Assembly: GCA_900544795.1 (NCBI GenBank) | Contig: UQWM01000011.1 | Span: 1 to 64,000 of the forward strand | Reading direction: 5' to 3' | DNA from: an uncultured Phascolarctobacterium sp. | Lineage (GTDB): Bacteria; Bacillota; Negativicutes; Acidaminococcales; Acidaminococcaceae | Length of the DNA: 64,000 bases | Shown here: positions 47,359 through 57,205 of the stretch, in pieces | Numbering within the stretch: position 1 is the stretch's first letter | Layout: each line of letters opens with the position of its first letter | The notes under the pieces: model-generated | Databases searched by the model: none | What the model was told of the DNA's origin: nothing | Seen by the model: only the letters and a program-made list of their open reading frames with translations | Translations under genes and position numbers: made by a program

Positions 47359-48564
47359 TCAGGTATGGTATTCGCCATTGATCTTGACATATTCATAGCT
47401 GAAGTCACAGGTCCAGACTGTGGCACTTTCTGTACCAGCAGCCAGATCGATGGTCATGGTAATATCATGCTCGGACATGATTCCTGCCAGGCTCGCCAGC
47501 GGTACATTACAATTCATACCATTTTCTACTAAACGAATGCCACCGATCTCTAAATTCACTTTATCAGCAAGCATTGCCGCGCCACTGTAACCAGCCGCGC
47601 AGACAATCCGTCCCCAGTTAGGGTCCTGTCCAAAAAACGCCGTCTTGACCAAAGGTGATTTGGCAATAGCCATAGCGGCTGCTTTAGCGTCTTCCCAAGT
47701 AGCCGCGCCGACAGTATTGACCTCTAAAAATTTAGTGGCGCCTTCACCGTCACGGGCAATAAGCTTCGCCAGATCCTGAGCGCAGGTTACCAAAGCTTCA
47801 AAAAATGCCGGATAATCGGGATGCTCTTCCGAAAGAATAATTTCATTTTCAGCCAGACCATTTGCCAAAACGATCATGCTGTCATTAGTACTGGTATCAC
47901 CATCGACAACTACCATATTAAAGGATTTATCGGCCGCAGCCTTGACTGCCCGTTTCAGAACGTCAGGGGCGATAGCGGCATCAGTCGTCAAAAAGGTCAA
48001 CATAGTCGCCATATTCGGGTGGATCATGCCCGCCCCCTTGGCGATACCAGCGATTTTCGCAGTTTTACCGCCTACTTCAAATTCATAAGCAGCACGTTTG
48101 ATAAAGGTATCAGTGGTTTGGATCGCCATAGCACAGCTTTCGCCCTCGGCTTCATCCATTGCATCGATAGCATCAGCAAGGCCGGTCTTGATCTTCTCCA
48201 TCGGCAGAAAATGCCCAATAACGCCGGTACTGCAAACATATACCTGCTGCGCTTCAAGGCCTAAAAGACCCGCGGCAAACTTTTGCATCGCCTCGGCATC
48301 CTGCAGTCCCTGCTCACCTGTACAGGCATTAGCACAGCCACTGTTGACAATAATAGCCTGTGCATACGCTTCCTGTGCTACCCGGCGGCTTACGGTTACC
48401 GGAGCAGCACACATTTTATTTTGTGTAAACACCGCTCCCGTCGCTGCCGGTACGGTGCTGTAAATAACTGCTACGTCATGGTTGCCGCTGACCTTGATGC
48501 CGGCCTTAACTCCGGCGGCAATAAATCCCTGCGGCGCTGTTACCCAACCTTCAATTTTTTTCAC
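47359..48564 (-). CDS. argJ: bifunctional ornithine acetyltransferase / N-acetylglutamate synthase
   Basis: 401 residues. The self-cleavage and catalytic motif KGAGMIHPNMATML is present (Thr in ATML is the nucleophile after autoproteolysis). ArgJ recycles the acetyl group from acetylornithine to glutamate, which makes argA unnecessary; none is seen. Start is GTG with GAGGAGG upstream. A 113-bp gap without an obvious hairpin separates it from argB. Confidence 0.96.
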   Translation of the reverse strand: MKKIEGWVTAPQGFIAAGVKAGIKVSGNHDVAVIYSTVPAATGAVFTQNKMCAAPVTVSRRVAQEAYAQAIIVNSGCANACTGEQGLQDAEAMQKFAAGLLGLEAQQVYVCSTGVIGHFLPMEKIKTGLADAIDAMDEAEGESCAMAIQTTDTFIKRAAYEFEVGGKTAKIAGIAKGAGMIHPNMATMLTFLTTDAAIAPDVLKRAVKAAADKSFNMVVVDGDTSTNDSMIVLANGLAENEIILSEEHPDYPAFFEALVTCAQDLAKLIARDGEGATKFLEVNTVGAATWEDAKAAAMAIAKSPLVKTAFFGQDPNWGRIVCAAGYSGAAMLADKVNLEIGGIRLVENGMNCNVPLASLAGIMSEHDITMTIDLAAGTESATVWTCDFSYEYVKINGEYHT

Positions 48565-48577
48565 TGTTTACGCCTCC

Positions 48578-49612
48578 TCAAGGATAGATAGGTAATTGAG
48601 TCAATCCTGTATTTTCCTGCATACCAAACATAACATTCATATTTTGAACGGCCTGCCCTGCAGCACCTTTGACCAAATTGTCCAAAGCGCTCATAACGAT
48701 GACCCGTCCTGTACGCTGATCAAGCTGCCAGCCAATATCCACATAATTTGAAGCGCGGACGTTTTTTATTTCCGGGCAAACACCCTGCCCACGCAGACGA
48801 ATAAAGTATTCATTAGCATACATATCAGCAAAAGCTTTGCTAACCTGTGCTGCTGTAACGCCTTCACACAAATCAGCATAGCAGGTAGCCAAAATCCCCC
48901 GGTCTACCGGCAGCAAATGCGGCGTAAATTGAATGATTACATCCTTACCTGCATAATCACTGTAGACCTGTTCGATCTCAGGCGTATGGCGATGCGATGC
49001 CACTCCATAGGCATGGAAATTTTCGTTGACAGAACAATATAGGCTGCCCAGCTTTAAACTGCGGCCTGCGCCTGTAGTTCCAGATTTAGCGTCGACGATG
49101 ATGCCACTGGTTTTAATCAACCCTGCATTGAGCAGCGGCACAAGCGCCAAAATACTGCAAGTCGTATAACAGCCCGGGTTAGCTAAAATCTTAGCATCCC
49201 TGACCTGCTCTCTGTAAAGTTCTGTCAAGCCATAGACAGCTTTAGTCTCAGGGTCTTCATGTTCAACTTTATACCAGGCTTCAAAAACCTTAGGATCTTT
49301 AAATCTATAGTCACCGCCTAAATCAACGATCTTAACATTGCGCGTTTTCAGCTGCCTGCCAATTTTCATTGCATGGCCATGTGGCAGCGCAATAAAAATA
49401 ACGTCACTGTTATCAGCGATCTGTTCAATATCTTTCATACTGCTCAACGTCGTTTCTATACGCGACGCTAAATGCGGATACATAGCGGTAATATTTTCAC
49501 CGGTGCTGCTTTCAGAGGTTATCGCGGCAAGCTCAACCTCCGGATGGCCGTCTAACAGCCTTAACAGCTCGGCACCGGCAAAACCTGTTGCTCCAATAAC
49601 ACTGGCTTTCAT
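48578..49612 (-). CDS. argC: N-acetyl-gamma-glutamyl-phosphate reductase
   Basis: About 344 residues. The NADP-binding start KASVIGATGFAGAELLRLL and the catalytic cysteine in NPGCYTTCS are visible. The start was placed at 49612 because GAGGAGG lies 7 bp upstream; an in-frame start 13 codons earlier lies inside the promoter. First gene of the arginine cluster. Confidence 0.96.
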   Translation of the reverse strand: MKASVIGATGFAGAELLRLLDGHPEVELAAITSESSTGENITAMYPHLASRIETTLSSMKDIEQIADNSDVIFIALPHGHAMKIGRQLKTRNVKIVDLGGDYRFKDPKVFEAWYKVEHEDPETKAVYGLTELYREQVRDAKILANPGCYTTCSILALVPLLNAGLIKTSGIIVDAKSGTTGAGRSLKLGSLYCSVNENFHAYGVASHRHTPEIEQVYSDYAGKDVIIQFTPHLLPVDRGILATCYADLCEGVTAAQVSKAFADMYANEYFIRLRGQGVCPEIKNVRASNYVDIGWQLDQRTGRVIVMSALDNLVKGAAGQAVQNMNVMFGMQENTGLTQLPIYP

Positions 49613-49638
49613 ATCCAACCTCCTCAAAACGTATGATT

Positions 49639-49672
49639 TGTAATTATACATCTATTACGCATAAAATTGCAA
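49639..49672 (-). promoter_or_regulatory. argC promoter with a palindrome over the -10
   Basis: TTGCAA (49667-49672) and TATAAT (49643-49648) with an 18-bp spacer on the minus strand. The -10 lies in TGTATAATTACA (49639-49650), a near-palindrome loosely like an ARG box half-pair. Control by an ArgR/AhrC protein is a guess. Confidence 0.5.
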
Positions 49673-49895
49673 GCGTTTCCATGATATTTTTTCAAAAATA
49701 TCCCCTGATTTATAAATTGATCTATTGCTGAGAACACTAACCCTATTTTATTTAATATTGTACTACTTTAGCGGTCTTTTTTCAAAACTTTTTTCACTCT
49801 GCTCAATCATCTGGAAGCTATTTTTTTCATTTTGTTATTTCTAAAATCTCTGATACAATAGAATTAATAATTATCACTGTATAAAGAGGTAAGCC

Positions 49896-50729
49896 ATGTT
49901 TAAAATAATAATCATCATTATAGCCGCTTTAGGTATTTTTTTCTGGTACCCAACCAGCGGCAATCCGGTACAGGAGGGACCTTCTCCCTCTGATCCACAG
50001 CAGCAATCGCTGCAACACAAAAACACTGAAACTGGCAAAGCGGCCGGTTTTTTACTGACACTGCTGCCGCCGAAGCAGGAGTGGCCTGACCCAGCGCAAA
50101 AGCTCTGGCTGGCTTTTAATATTGAAGAAGCCGTCAATGAACATACCAGCGCCGACACCTGGGTCTCTATTACTGAGATCCCACTGGAAATGCAGCAGGC
50201 ACTGCTGGCAATTGAAGACCATAATTTTTATAATCATGGCGCTATCGATATGGACGGTATCCTGCGGGCCGCACTGGTAAATATTACAGCGGGCGAAGTA
50301 GTGCAGGGCGGCAGCACTATCACCCAACAGCTCACCAAAAATCTATTTCTTTCGCAAGAACAGACGATGTCCAGAAAAGCAGAAGAAGCGATCCTTGCCT
50401 TAGTGCTGGAACATCATTATAGCAAAGATCAGCTGCTGGAGATCTACTTTAACACAACTTATTTTGGCGCCGGAGCAACAGGCATCCAGGCCGCTGCCGC
50501 TACTTACTTTAATAAAGCGCCCAATGAACTGCAGCTCGCCGAATGCGCTGTCATCGCTTCGTTACCCTATGCCCCTTCTGCCCTGAACCCTTTAGAAAAT
50601 CCTGAAGGCTGTAAAAAGCGCCAGCGTTTAGTACTGCAGACCATGGTCAAACGCGGTTACATTGGAACTACAATGGCTGATAAAGCAGCAGCAGAACCAT
50701 TAGCACTAGCAAACGGTCTCACCTTATAA
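49896..50729 (+). CDS. monofunctional peptidoglycan glycosyltransferase (GT51)
   Basis: 277 residues: one N-terminal membrane anchor (about 3-18), a short variable linker, then a GT51 domain. Motifs are AIEDHNFYNHGAID (catalytic glutamate), QGGSTITQQLTKN and KAEEAILALVLEHHYSKDQLLEIYFN. It polymerises lipid II glycan strands. No transpeptidase domain follows. AAAGAGG is upstream of the ATG, and a TACAAT -10 lies about 40 bp before it. It is divergent from argC. Confidence 0.92.
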   Translation: MFKIIIIIIAALGIFFWYPTSGNPVQEGPSPSDPQQQSLQHKNTETGKAAGFLLTLLPPKQEWPDPAQKLWLAFNIEEAVNEHTSADTWVSITEIPLEMQQALLAIEDHNFYNHGAIDMDGILRAALVNITAGEVVQGGSTITQQLTKNLFLSQEQTMSRKAEEAILALVLEHHYSKDQLLEIYFNTTYFGAGATGIQAAAATYFNKAPNELQLAECAVIASLPYAPSALNPLENPEGCKKRQRLVLQTMVKRGYIGTTMADKAAAEPLALANGLTL

Positions 50730-50731
50730 AT

Positions 50732-50765
50732 AATAAACCGGCATCTTTTTAGATGCCGGTTTATT
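50732..50765. terminator. bidirectional terminator
   Basis: AATAAACCGGCATCT pairs with AGATGCCGGTTTATT with a 4-base loop. T-rich tails on both sides serve the plus-strand GT51 gene and the minus-strand hydrolase gene, whose stop codon overlaps the stem. Confidence 0.9.
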
Positions 50766-51645
50766 ATTTTTCTGTCGATATCTCAAATCCTTTACCAATA
50801 GTCGTCAAGGTGATCTCACCCTGCCAGCTGGTAACCTTAACAGGTATTTGCAAATATGAAAATGTTCCCAAAATCTTTTTATTAGGATGATTGTATTTTT
50901 CCTGCTCACCACAGCTAATCAAAGCCAACTGAGGCTGTACTGACGTCAGAAAATTATATGTAGAAGACGTGCCGCTACCATGATGAGCCACCTTCAAAAC
51001 AGTGCTATGCAGCCCCTTCCCATAACGTTTTACCAAATCATGTTCAGCCTTAGCTTCGATATCACCTGTAAACAACATGGAAAAATCGCCATATTGCAGT
51101 TTAAACACCAGACTGTTATTGTTTAAATCTTTTTCGGAGAAGCTGTTTTGCGGTAGCGGTGCCAAAACTTGCAGAGACAGCCCTTCTGTCAGCGTCACTT
51201 TTTGCCCGTCCTTTAAAATTTTACGGGATAATTTTCCAGACCGGTATCTGCTTGTCAATTCCTTGGAGATCTCACTTTGAGGATTGGCAAAACCATTATC
51301 ATAAAGCTGCTCTACCTGAAAATTCTGCAAGATCTTCAAACTGCCGCCAATATGGTCCAAATGGTGATGCGTAAGAATCAGTGCGTCCAGCCTTTTAATT
51401 CCCAGTTTTTTTAACCGTGCAACCAGCTGCTCATCATGTTTATAATCGCCGGTATCCACAAGAATAGTACTGGCACGGGTCCGCAGTAAAACAGCATCGC
51501 CATGCCCCACATCCAGCATTTTTATTTCCAGCTGTCCACGGACAGGAACAGCAGCCTCGCTTACATCCAGCGGCAGAATATATTCATAGCAGCAGGCAGC
51601 CGCAAACAATATCACAGTTAAAATAATTTTAATAAGCTTTTTCAT
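50764..51645 (-). CDS. exported MBL-fold hydrolase (ComEC C-domain-like)
   Basis: 293 residues. N-terminal signal or anchor (about 5-20; a cysteine pair after FAAA could be a lipid site, though the box is not canonical). The metallo-beta-lactamase core has DVGHGDAVLL, DTGDY, LTHHHLDHIGG (metal ligands), FTGDIEAKAE and LKVAHHGSGTSS. It resembles the hydrolase half of ComEC found as a free protein in many Bacillota; the substrate is unknown but may be extracellular DNA or nucleotides. No ComEC membrane channel is attached. Confidence 0.86.
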   Translation of the reverse strand: MKKLIKIILTVILFAAACCYEYILPLDVSEAAVPVRGQLEIKMLDVGHGDAVLLRTRASTILVDTGDYKHDEQLVARLKKLGIKRLDALILTHHHLDHIGGSLKILQNFQVEQLYDNGFANPQSEISKELTSRYRSGKLSRKILKDGQKVTLTEGLSLQVLAPLPQNSFSEKDLNNNSLVFKLQYGDFSMLFTGDIEAKAEHDLVKRYGKGLHSTVLKVAHHGSGTSSTYNFLTSVQPQLALISCGEQEKYNHPNKKILGTFSYLQIPVKVTSWQGEITLTTIGKGFEISTEK

Positions 51646-51664
51646 AAGACCCCTTCAAAAAGAA

Positions 51665-51691
51665 AACGTGCCGTTAAAATACCGACACGTT
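51665..51691 (-). terminator. pgi terminator
   Basis: AACGTGCCG pairs with CGACACGTT (one mismatch) around an A/T-rich loop, followed on the minus strand by TTCTTTTT. It lies 8 bp after the pgi stop. Confidence 0.75.
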
Positions 51692-51699
51692 AAAAAATC

Positions 51700-53145
51700 T
51701 TAATCACCGGACATTTTTTGCTTCATGATCCTCTTATAGGTCTCAACCCCTGGCTGATCATAAGCATCGACATCGGCAAGTTCACCTTCATAAGCAACTG
51801 AAAGCATCAGAAAATACAGTAATTGTCCCAAATAATATTCATTGAGAAAAGGCAGGATATATTTCGCATTTAAACGGCCATCACTGGTCAACGCTTCCTC
51901 ATTGGCCGCTAAAGCAACTTTTAGTGTAGCATCTATCCCCAAGCCTGAATATCTGGCGAAAGCATCAACCTGCGGAAAAGGATTATTTAAAATTATTTCC
52001 TGCTTACGTTCTGCAATCTCCACAAACTGGATGACCTTATCACGTTTGCCATCCTGGTGCTGCTGAGTCTGCGCATGCATATCAGTAGAGCCCACGGCAG
52101 CTATAGGAGTGCGTCCATAATGCACGGTCCTGCCCACCCTGTCCTGGCGTTTACCTAACGATTCAGCCAGCAGCTGCACATACCATTCACCAACAGATTT
52201 CATACTGGCGGCATAGGGCATAAAAACTTCGATATCCATTCCCTCTGCAGCAGCAATATATTTTAAAACAGCATTTAATAAGGCCGGATTCTGGTCCAGC
52301 GCCTCTGTCCGGCAAGCTAATTCCATATCCCTGGCACCGCGCAGAAAAGCGTCGATATCCATACCGATAACTGCAGCAGTTACCAAACCCGGATCACTGA
52401 AAACGCAGAAACGCCCACCAATCCCCTCTTTGATATCAAAAGAGCGCCAGTGATTAGCCTTTGCCAAAATATGTAACGGCGAAGCACCTTCCTGCTGATC
52501 AGTAACAACAGCCACCTCTGTCTGCAGCAGCAGCGATTTTTGGCAAAACTCATAAAAATAGGTAAATGCAGCCAAAGTTTCCAGCGTCGTACCTGATTTG
52601 GAAATGGGTACCAGCAAAACCCTAAACTTCCCGTTTTTGCCTGAATCCTGTTCAGACAGATATTCCAATTCAGTAAAAATTTCCGAATATTGATCAGCAT
52701 CCAGGTTATTGCCCGAGAAATAAACGCGTGGATAGCACTGACGCCGCTTTTCACAGCCCACGTTCCAGCCAGTGCCGGCAAAAATATCGAAAATAACTTT
52801 ATTTCCAAGATAGGAACCGCCTACACCGAGAAAAACTACTGCGTCGATTTCCCTTTGTACATAGGCACCAAAATCTTTCAAACGTTGAATAGATTCCGGG
52901 GTATTGGGATTCCCTTCCCTAACGAACGGCAGACGGGTAAAAAACACATGCTCAGGCGTCCCATCTTTAGATAAATGTGCCTTGGCTATACCCGTATCAC
53001 GAATAACAGCTAGCGCCGCAGCAGCTCCTTTAGCTTCATCCTGTAAAGCCACAATTTTTTCAGTTGAAATTACTTCGGTACCTAACATAGCGGCATAATC
53101 AAAAATGAAACCGCTTTCCAGTACTACTTTACCTGATAAATTCAT
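51700..53145 (-). CDS. pgi: glucose-6-phosphate isomerase
   Basis: 481 residues. It links glucose-6-phosphate and fructose-6-phosphate, the GlmS substrate. SKSGTTLETLAAF and the QQHQDGKRDKVIQF active-site region are visible. The frame stays open 33 codons upstream, but that part covers the terminator of ctpA; the ATG at 53145 with GGTGAT upstream is the better start. Confidence 0.92.
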   Translation of the reverse strand: MNLSGKVVLESGFIFDYAAMLGTEVISTEKIVALQDEAKGAAAALAVIRDTGIAKAHLSKDGTPEHVFFTRLPFVREGNPNTPESIQRLKDFGAYVQREIDAVVFLGVGGSYLGNKVIFDIFAGTGWNVGCEKRRQCYPRVYFSGNNLDADQYSEIFTELEYLSEQDSGKNGKFRVLLVPISKSGTTLETLAAFTYFYEFCQKSLLLQTEVAVVTDQQEGASPLHILAKANHWRSFDIKEGIGGRFCVFSDPGLVTAAVIGMDIDAFLRGARDMELACRTEALDQNPALLNAVLKYIAAAEGMDIEVFMPYAASMKSVGEWYVQLLAESLGKRQDRVGRTVHYGRTPIAAVGSTDMHAQTQQHQDGKRDKVIQFVEIAERKQEIILNNPFPQVDAFARYSGLGIDATLKVALAANEEALTSDGRLNAKYILPFLNEYYLGQLLYFLMLSVAYEGELADVDAYDQPGVETYKRIMKQKMSGD

Positions 53146-53206
53146 AATATCACCATATAAAATATTTATACTCTTAAATATTTTATCATAAAACCATAGT
53201 AAAGGC

Positions 53207-53238
53207 AAAAGCGCCAACGCTTTAGCATTGGCGCTTTT
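53207..53238 (-). terminator. ctpA terminator
   Basis: AAAAGCGCCAACGC pairs with GCATTGGCGCTTTT with one mismatch and a TTTA loop; TTTTGCC then TTTACT follows on the minus strand. It separates the secA-ctpA block from pgi. Confidence 0.85.
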
Positions 53239-53240
53239 AC

Positions 53241-54392
53241 TCATTGGTCTGCTAAATTACGCAGATAATTTTCAGCAGCTTCAAGCTGCACATCCTTAGT
53301 GGCATGTTCTGGAAGTTCAACGACTTCGTCTGGAGTAATACCAGTACCGTTAATAGAACGACCTGAGGGTGTATAATACTTAGCCGTAGTAAGTTTCAGC
53401 CCAGTATTCTGAGGTAATCTGTAAACAGTCTGTACAGAACCTTTGCCGAAGGTTTGAGTACCGAAAAGCTTACCGGCCCCGGAATCCTGTACGGCTCCTG
53501 CTACGATTTCAGACGCACTGGCGCTGCCATGGTCAACTAACACCGCTAACGGATATTTGATCTTTTCCAGATAAGATTCTTCCGTATATTTCCGGCCTTC
53601 TCTGTCGATAACAGAAACGATTGGCCCTTTAGAAACCAAATGCTGCGCAACACGCACAGATTCGCCTAAAATACCGCCGGGATTCTGCCGCAGATCAAGC
53701 ACCAATGACTGCATGCCCATCTGCTCTAATTCCTGATATTTTTTTGTAAATTCCCCAGATGTATTTTCATTGAAGATCGCGATTCTGATATAACCGATCT
53801 TACTGCCGGCCAGCATTTCTCCTGCCACAGAATTTATCTTAATGTCACCGCGGACAACTCGTACAGTACGCTCATAGCCTTTATTATCAGCCAAGATCAG
53901 CTCAACTTCTGTTCCCTGAACGCCACGGATCATAGCGACAACATCTTCCAACTGCATACCGGCCGTTTTCTTGCCGTCGACCTGAACGATTTTATCTCCG
54001 GCTTTAATACCGGCTTTTTCCCCGGGAGTCCCTTCAAGTGGCGCAACAACAACAAAGTTATTATCTTTTTTACCGACTACCACGCCGATACCGCCAAAAA
54101 AGCCTTCTGTCACATTACTGATATCTTTGAAGCTCTGCTGATCCAAATAAACTGAATACGGATCGTCTAAAGCTTTCACTAAACCAGTCGCAGCACCGTC
54201 AAACAGTTTTTCGTCATTAGGCGGTTCAACAAATTTTTCTCGTACCAGCACCAGTGTCTTCAAAAACTTCAGGCTTCCTAAAGCATCGCCAGTAATGCGC
54301 TCCATACTGTAAAAAACAGTACCAAGCGTAACAACTATAGCGCAAAGGCAGGCTATAAGCACTGTCATCATACTAAAACGTTTCTTAAACAT
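53241..54392 (-). CDS. ctpA: C-terminal processing protease (S41, CtpA)
   Basis: 383 residues. N-terminal membrane anchor (about 8-28), a PDZ domain (around 95-175, FGGIGVVVGKK then GIKAGDKIVQVDGK), and the S41 protease with catalytic serine in GSASASEIVAGA and lysine in GTQTFGKGSVQ. It acts outside the membrane. It is 32 bp after an EnvC-like gene and downstream of ftsEX, a common order in Bacillota. Confidence 0.93.
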   Translation of the reverse strand: MFKKRFSMMTVLIACLCAIVVTLGTVFYSMERITGDALGSLKFLKTLVLVREKFVEPPNDEKLFDGAATGLVKALDDPYSVYLDQQSFKDISNVTEGFFGGIGVVVGKKDNNFVVVAPLEGTPGEKAGIKAGDKIVQVDGKKTAGMQLEDVVAMIRGVQGTEVELILADNKGYERTVRVVRGDIKINSVAGEMLAGSKIGYIRIAIFNENTSGEFTKKYQELEQMGMQSLVLDLRQNPGGILGESVRVAQHLVSKGPIVSVIDREGRKYTEESYLEKIKYPLAVLVDHGSASASEIVAGAVQDSGAGKLFGTQTFGKGSVQTVYRLPQNTGLKLTTAKYYTPSGRSINGTGITPDEVVELPEHATKDVQLEAAENYLRNLADQ

Positions 54393-54424
54393 ACTATACT
54401 CTGCCCTCGCTTACCTTTCTTACG

Positions 54425-55558
54425 TTACGGCAAATAATCCAGCGGTTCAGTTACTTCACCGTGGATACGCACTTCAAAGTGACAATGCGGACCAGTAGAC
54501 CAGCCCGTGCTGCCTGCATAAGCAATTACCTGCCCTTTGTCAACATACTGACCTTCGCTGACGGCCAGCTCCTGATTATGTCCGTACAAGGAAACCAGAC
54601 CGCCGCCATGATCAATCATGACAGCATAACCATAACCGCCCATCCAGCCGGAATAAATAATCGTACCGGAGTCAGCAGCTACGATAGGTGTGCCGTAATC
54701 ACAGGCAATATCCATACCAGAATGATATCTGGTCGTACCAAAAACCGGATGTGTACGCCAACCATAGTAAGAGGTTATTTCACCTGTTACAGGCCAGATA
54801 AATTTACCAGTACCACCGCCGGTAGGCATGGAAGAACTGCGTTCAAGACTTCTTAACATGCTGGCAATATTTTCAGAGATAGCCAGCAGACGATCATAGT
54901 CTTCATCAGCCTGACGGCTGTCTTCCTCTGCTTTATACAGCAATTGAGCACGTTCTTCTTTACTTGATTCAGCCTTTTGCTGCTTTTCTTCAAGATCACT
55001 GCGCATTTTTTCAATATCAGCCATCTGTGCGTCCAGCTCTTTCTGGCGGGCTTCGATCTCAGCAGTTTCTTTCATGATAGTATCCATCATTGCCAGATCG
55101 CGGCTGATTATTTTCTGCAGTAAAAACATACGCGACGAAAAATCAGAAAAATCTTTCGCACCTAAAAGCACGTCTAGATAATTTATCTGACCGTTGATAT
55201 AAATGTCGCGCAGACGCTGACGATAAATCTTCATGCGTCCTTCCATCTTGGCTTTTTTCTCTGCCAATATCTCCTGGTTCTCATCAATCAGCGGCTGCAA
55301 TTTATCACGCTTCGCTTCGATCTCCTTGATCTCAGTCTGCAAACGATTTAATTCAGCAACGATCTCTTCCATTCTGTCACTGGCTTCTTCAGCTTCGCGA
55401 CGGGCGCGTTCTTTGGCAATTTCCATTTGCTGCATCTTCTGCTGCACGTCATCATATTCCGCTTGTTTATCGTCCAGCTCATTAGCAAAAGCCGGCAAAA
55501 TCTGCATAATAGCGAATATTAATGCCAATACAACCATCAAATATTTCTTTTTTGGCAT
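54425..55558 (-). CDS. EnvC-like murein hydrolase (coiled coil plus M23)
   Basis: 377 residues. Signal peptide (cleavage near AFA at about 25), a long coiled coil (about 27-235), then a LytM/M23 domain with zinc ligands in RYHSGMDIACDYG and HCHFEVR, plus YGWRTHPVFG. Because the HxxxD and HxH motifs are complete, it may be an active endopeptidase, unlike E. coli EnvC. It is encoded right after ftsX, so it is probably the FtsEX-controlled hydrolase. Confidence 0.9.
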   Translation of the reverse strand: MPKKKYLMVVLALIFAIMQILPAFANELDDKQAEYDDVQQKMQQMEIAKERARREAEEASDRMEEIVAELNRLQTEIKEIEAKRDKLQPLIDENQEILAEKKAKMEGRMKIYRQRLRDIYINGQINYLDVLLGAKDFSDFSSRMFLLQKIISRDLAMMDTIMKETAEIEARQKELDAQMADIEKMRSDLEEKQQKAESSKEERAQLLYKAEEDSRQADEDYDRLLAISENIASMLRSLERSSSMPTGGGTGKFIWPVTGEITSYYGWRTHPVFGTTRYHSGMDIACDYGTPIVAADSGTIIYSGWMGGYGYAVMIDHGGGLVSLYGHNQELAVSEGQYVDKGQVIAYAGSTGWSTGPHCHFEVRIHGEVTEPLDYLP

Positions 55559-55573
55559 AATAGGCCTCCGCTG

Positions 55574-56461
55574 TTAAACTTTTAAAAACTTACGCAAGGA
55601 AATATAACTGCCTGCAGCGCCGATTGCTGTTCCCGCTAAAATAATAGAAACATCTACATAAGTTAACATAGGATACGCAGGCACCATCGGCAAAAACGCC
55701 AGCGTCGCATAAATACGTGATAAAAGCGCCGCATAAGTACTATTAATTACAAAGTTGGCAATCAGTGCCCCGAAAAATCCCAGCGTCATACCTTCCAGAA
55801 TAAACGGCCAGCGAATAAACCAGTCCGTAGCGCCAACATATTTCATAATATTTACTTCTTTACGTCTGGCAAAAACAGTCAGCCTGATCGTATTAGCAAT
55901 AATAAACAGCGTTGCAAACGCAAGTAAGATAACTAACACCACACCGCCGATCCGCAATATCTTCGTCATTTGGAAAATATGCTCGACTATTTCTTGCCCA
56001 AACTTAGCCGTTTCAACGCCTTCCATTTCGTGTATCTGCGGCGCCAGCTCATTGATTCGATCTGGCCGATCTACCTGCACTTCAAAGGAGTTTGGAAAGG
56101 GATTATCCGTACCCAAAGAATGCAGTAACTTTTCCTGCTGCCCTAAGCGTTCCTTAAATCTGGCCAAAGCTTCCTGTTTACCGACTTCAGTAACGCTGAC
56201 GACACCAGGCAGATTTTCCAGAGTGTGCTTCATTTCGCCCAAATCGCCAGCCTCAACGGAATCTTCCATATAAACGGTGATCTGCACCTGACTTTCCAGA
56301 TATTGAGCAAGATTATTGGTATTGATAAAAATAAGCAAAAACATGCCCAAAACCAAGAGGGAAAGGGCTACTGTAGAAACAGACGCCAAACTCATCAGGC
56401 CATTACGCTTGATAGATTTATAGGTTTCGCGGATAAAATATTCTTTTGTGCTAAGACTCAT
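55574..56461 (-). CDS. ftsX: cell division protein FtsX
   Basis: 295 residues, four membrane helices (one near 23-45, three in the C-terminal half) and a large extracytoplasmic loop between the first two, as in the FtsX family. It conveys FtsE ATPase activity to a cell wall hydrolase. It overlaps ftsE by 11 bp. Confidence 0.94.
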   Translation of the reverse strand: MSLSTKEYFIRETYKSIKRNGLMSLASVSTVALSLLVLGMFLLIFINTNNLAQYLESQVQITVYMEDSVEAGDLGEMKHTLENLPGVVSVTEVGKQEALARFKERLGQQEKLLHSLGTDNPFPNSFEVQVDRPDRINELAPQIHEMEGVETAKFGQEIVEHIFQMTKILRIGGVVLVILLAFATLFIIANTIRLTVFARRKEVNIMKYVGATDWFIRWPFILEGMTLGFFGALIANFVINSTYAALLSRIYATLAFLPMVPAYPMLTYVDVSIILAGTAIGAAGSYISLRKFLKV

Positions 56462-57137
56462 AACCGTATACCCCTTTTAAATCATCACGAACGATGGAAC
56501 CTTTTTCAATGGCAATAACACGTTTTTCCATATTATCAACGATTTCTTTATCATGGGTAGCCATAACGATAGTCGTACCACTTTCATTAATCTCACTGAA
56601 AATACGCATTATATCCCAGCTTGTCTCAGGGTCAAGGTTACCAGTAGGCTCATCGGCGATCACCATCAACGGATCATTAACGATAGCACGGGCAATAGCT
56701 ATACGTTGCTGCTCGCCGCCTGAAAGCTCGGTTGGGTAAGAGTTAGCCCGTTTACGCAAGCCAACCAAATCCAATACGCTCATTACACGGCGTTTTATCT
56801 TACGGTAGGGAGTCTCAATAACCTGCATTGCGAAAGCTACATTATCATAAACCGTACGGTCGGGCAATAAACGGTAATCCTGAAAAATGATACCTAACTG
56901 CCTGCGCAAATAAGGAATTTCTTTTTCCTGTAAATCCAATAAATCCACGCCGTTAACATAAATATTCCCGGTGGTAGGAATAACTTCGCGAAACAGCATT
57001 TTGATAAAAGTTGATTTACCAGCGCCGCTGGGCCCTACAACAAAAACGAATTCACCCGGCTGGATGTGGATATTAACATCACGCAGCGCTACGGAACCGC
57101 TTGGATATGTTTTACTGACATCAGTCATTAAAAGCAT
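56451..57137 (-). CDS. ftsE: cell division ATP-binding protein FtsE
   Basis: 228 residues. ABC ATPase with Walker [10 protein letters not shown], signature ELSGGEQQR and Walker [14 protein letters not shown]. The start was set at 57137 with GGAGGG upstream. It pairs with FtsX. Confidence 0.95.
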   Translation of the reverse strand: MLLMTDVSKTYPSGSVALRDVNIHIQPGEFVFVVGPSGAGKSTFIKMLFREVIPTTGNIYVNGVDLLDLQEKEIPYLRRQLGIIFQDYRLLPDRTVYDNVAFAMQVIETPYRKIKRRVMSVLDLVGLRKRANSYPTELSGGEQQRIAIARAIVNDPLMVIADEPTGNLDPETSWDIMRIFSEINESGTTIVMATHDKEIVDNMEKRVIAIEKGSIVRDDLKGVYGYES

Positions 57138-57205
57138 GGTGAAAGCTCCCTCCTTTTCAACACTCAACCCTTAAATCAGTCTTTATCATCACGATAAACT
57201 TAGCT

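Noticed and set aside
53146..53244. A 33-codon N-terminal extension of pgi
   Set aside because: It would be translated from the ctpA terminator hairpin, and the ATG at 53145 matches the family start with a ribosome site.
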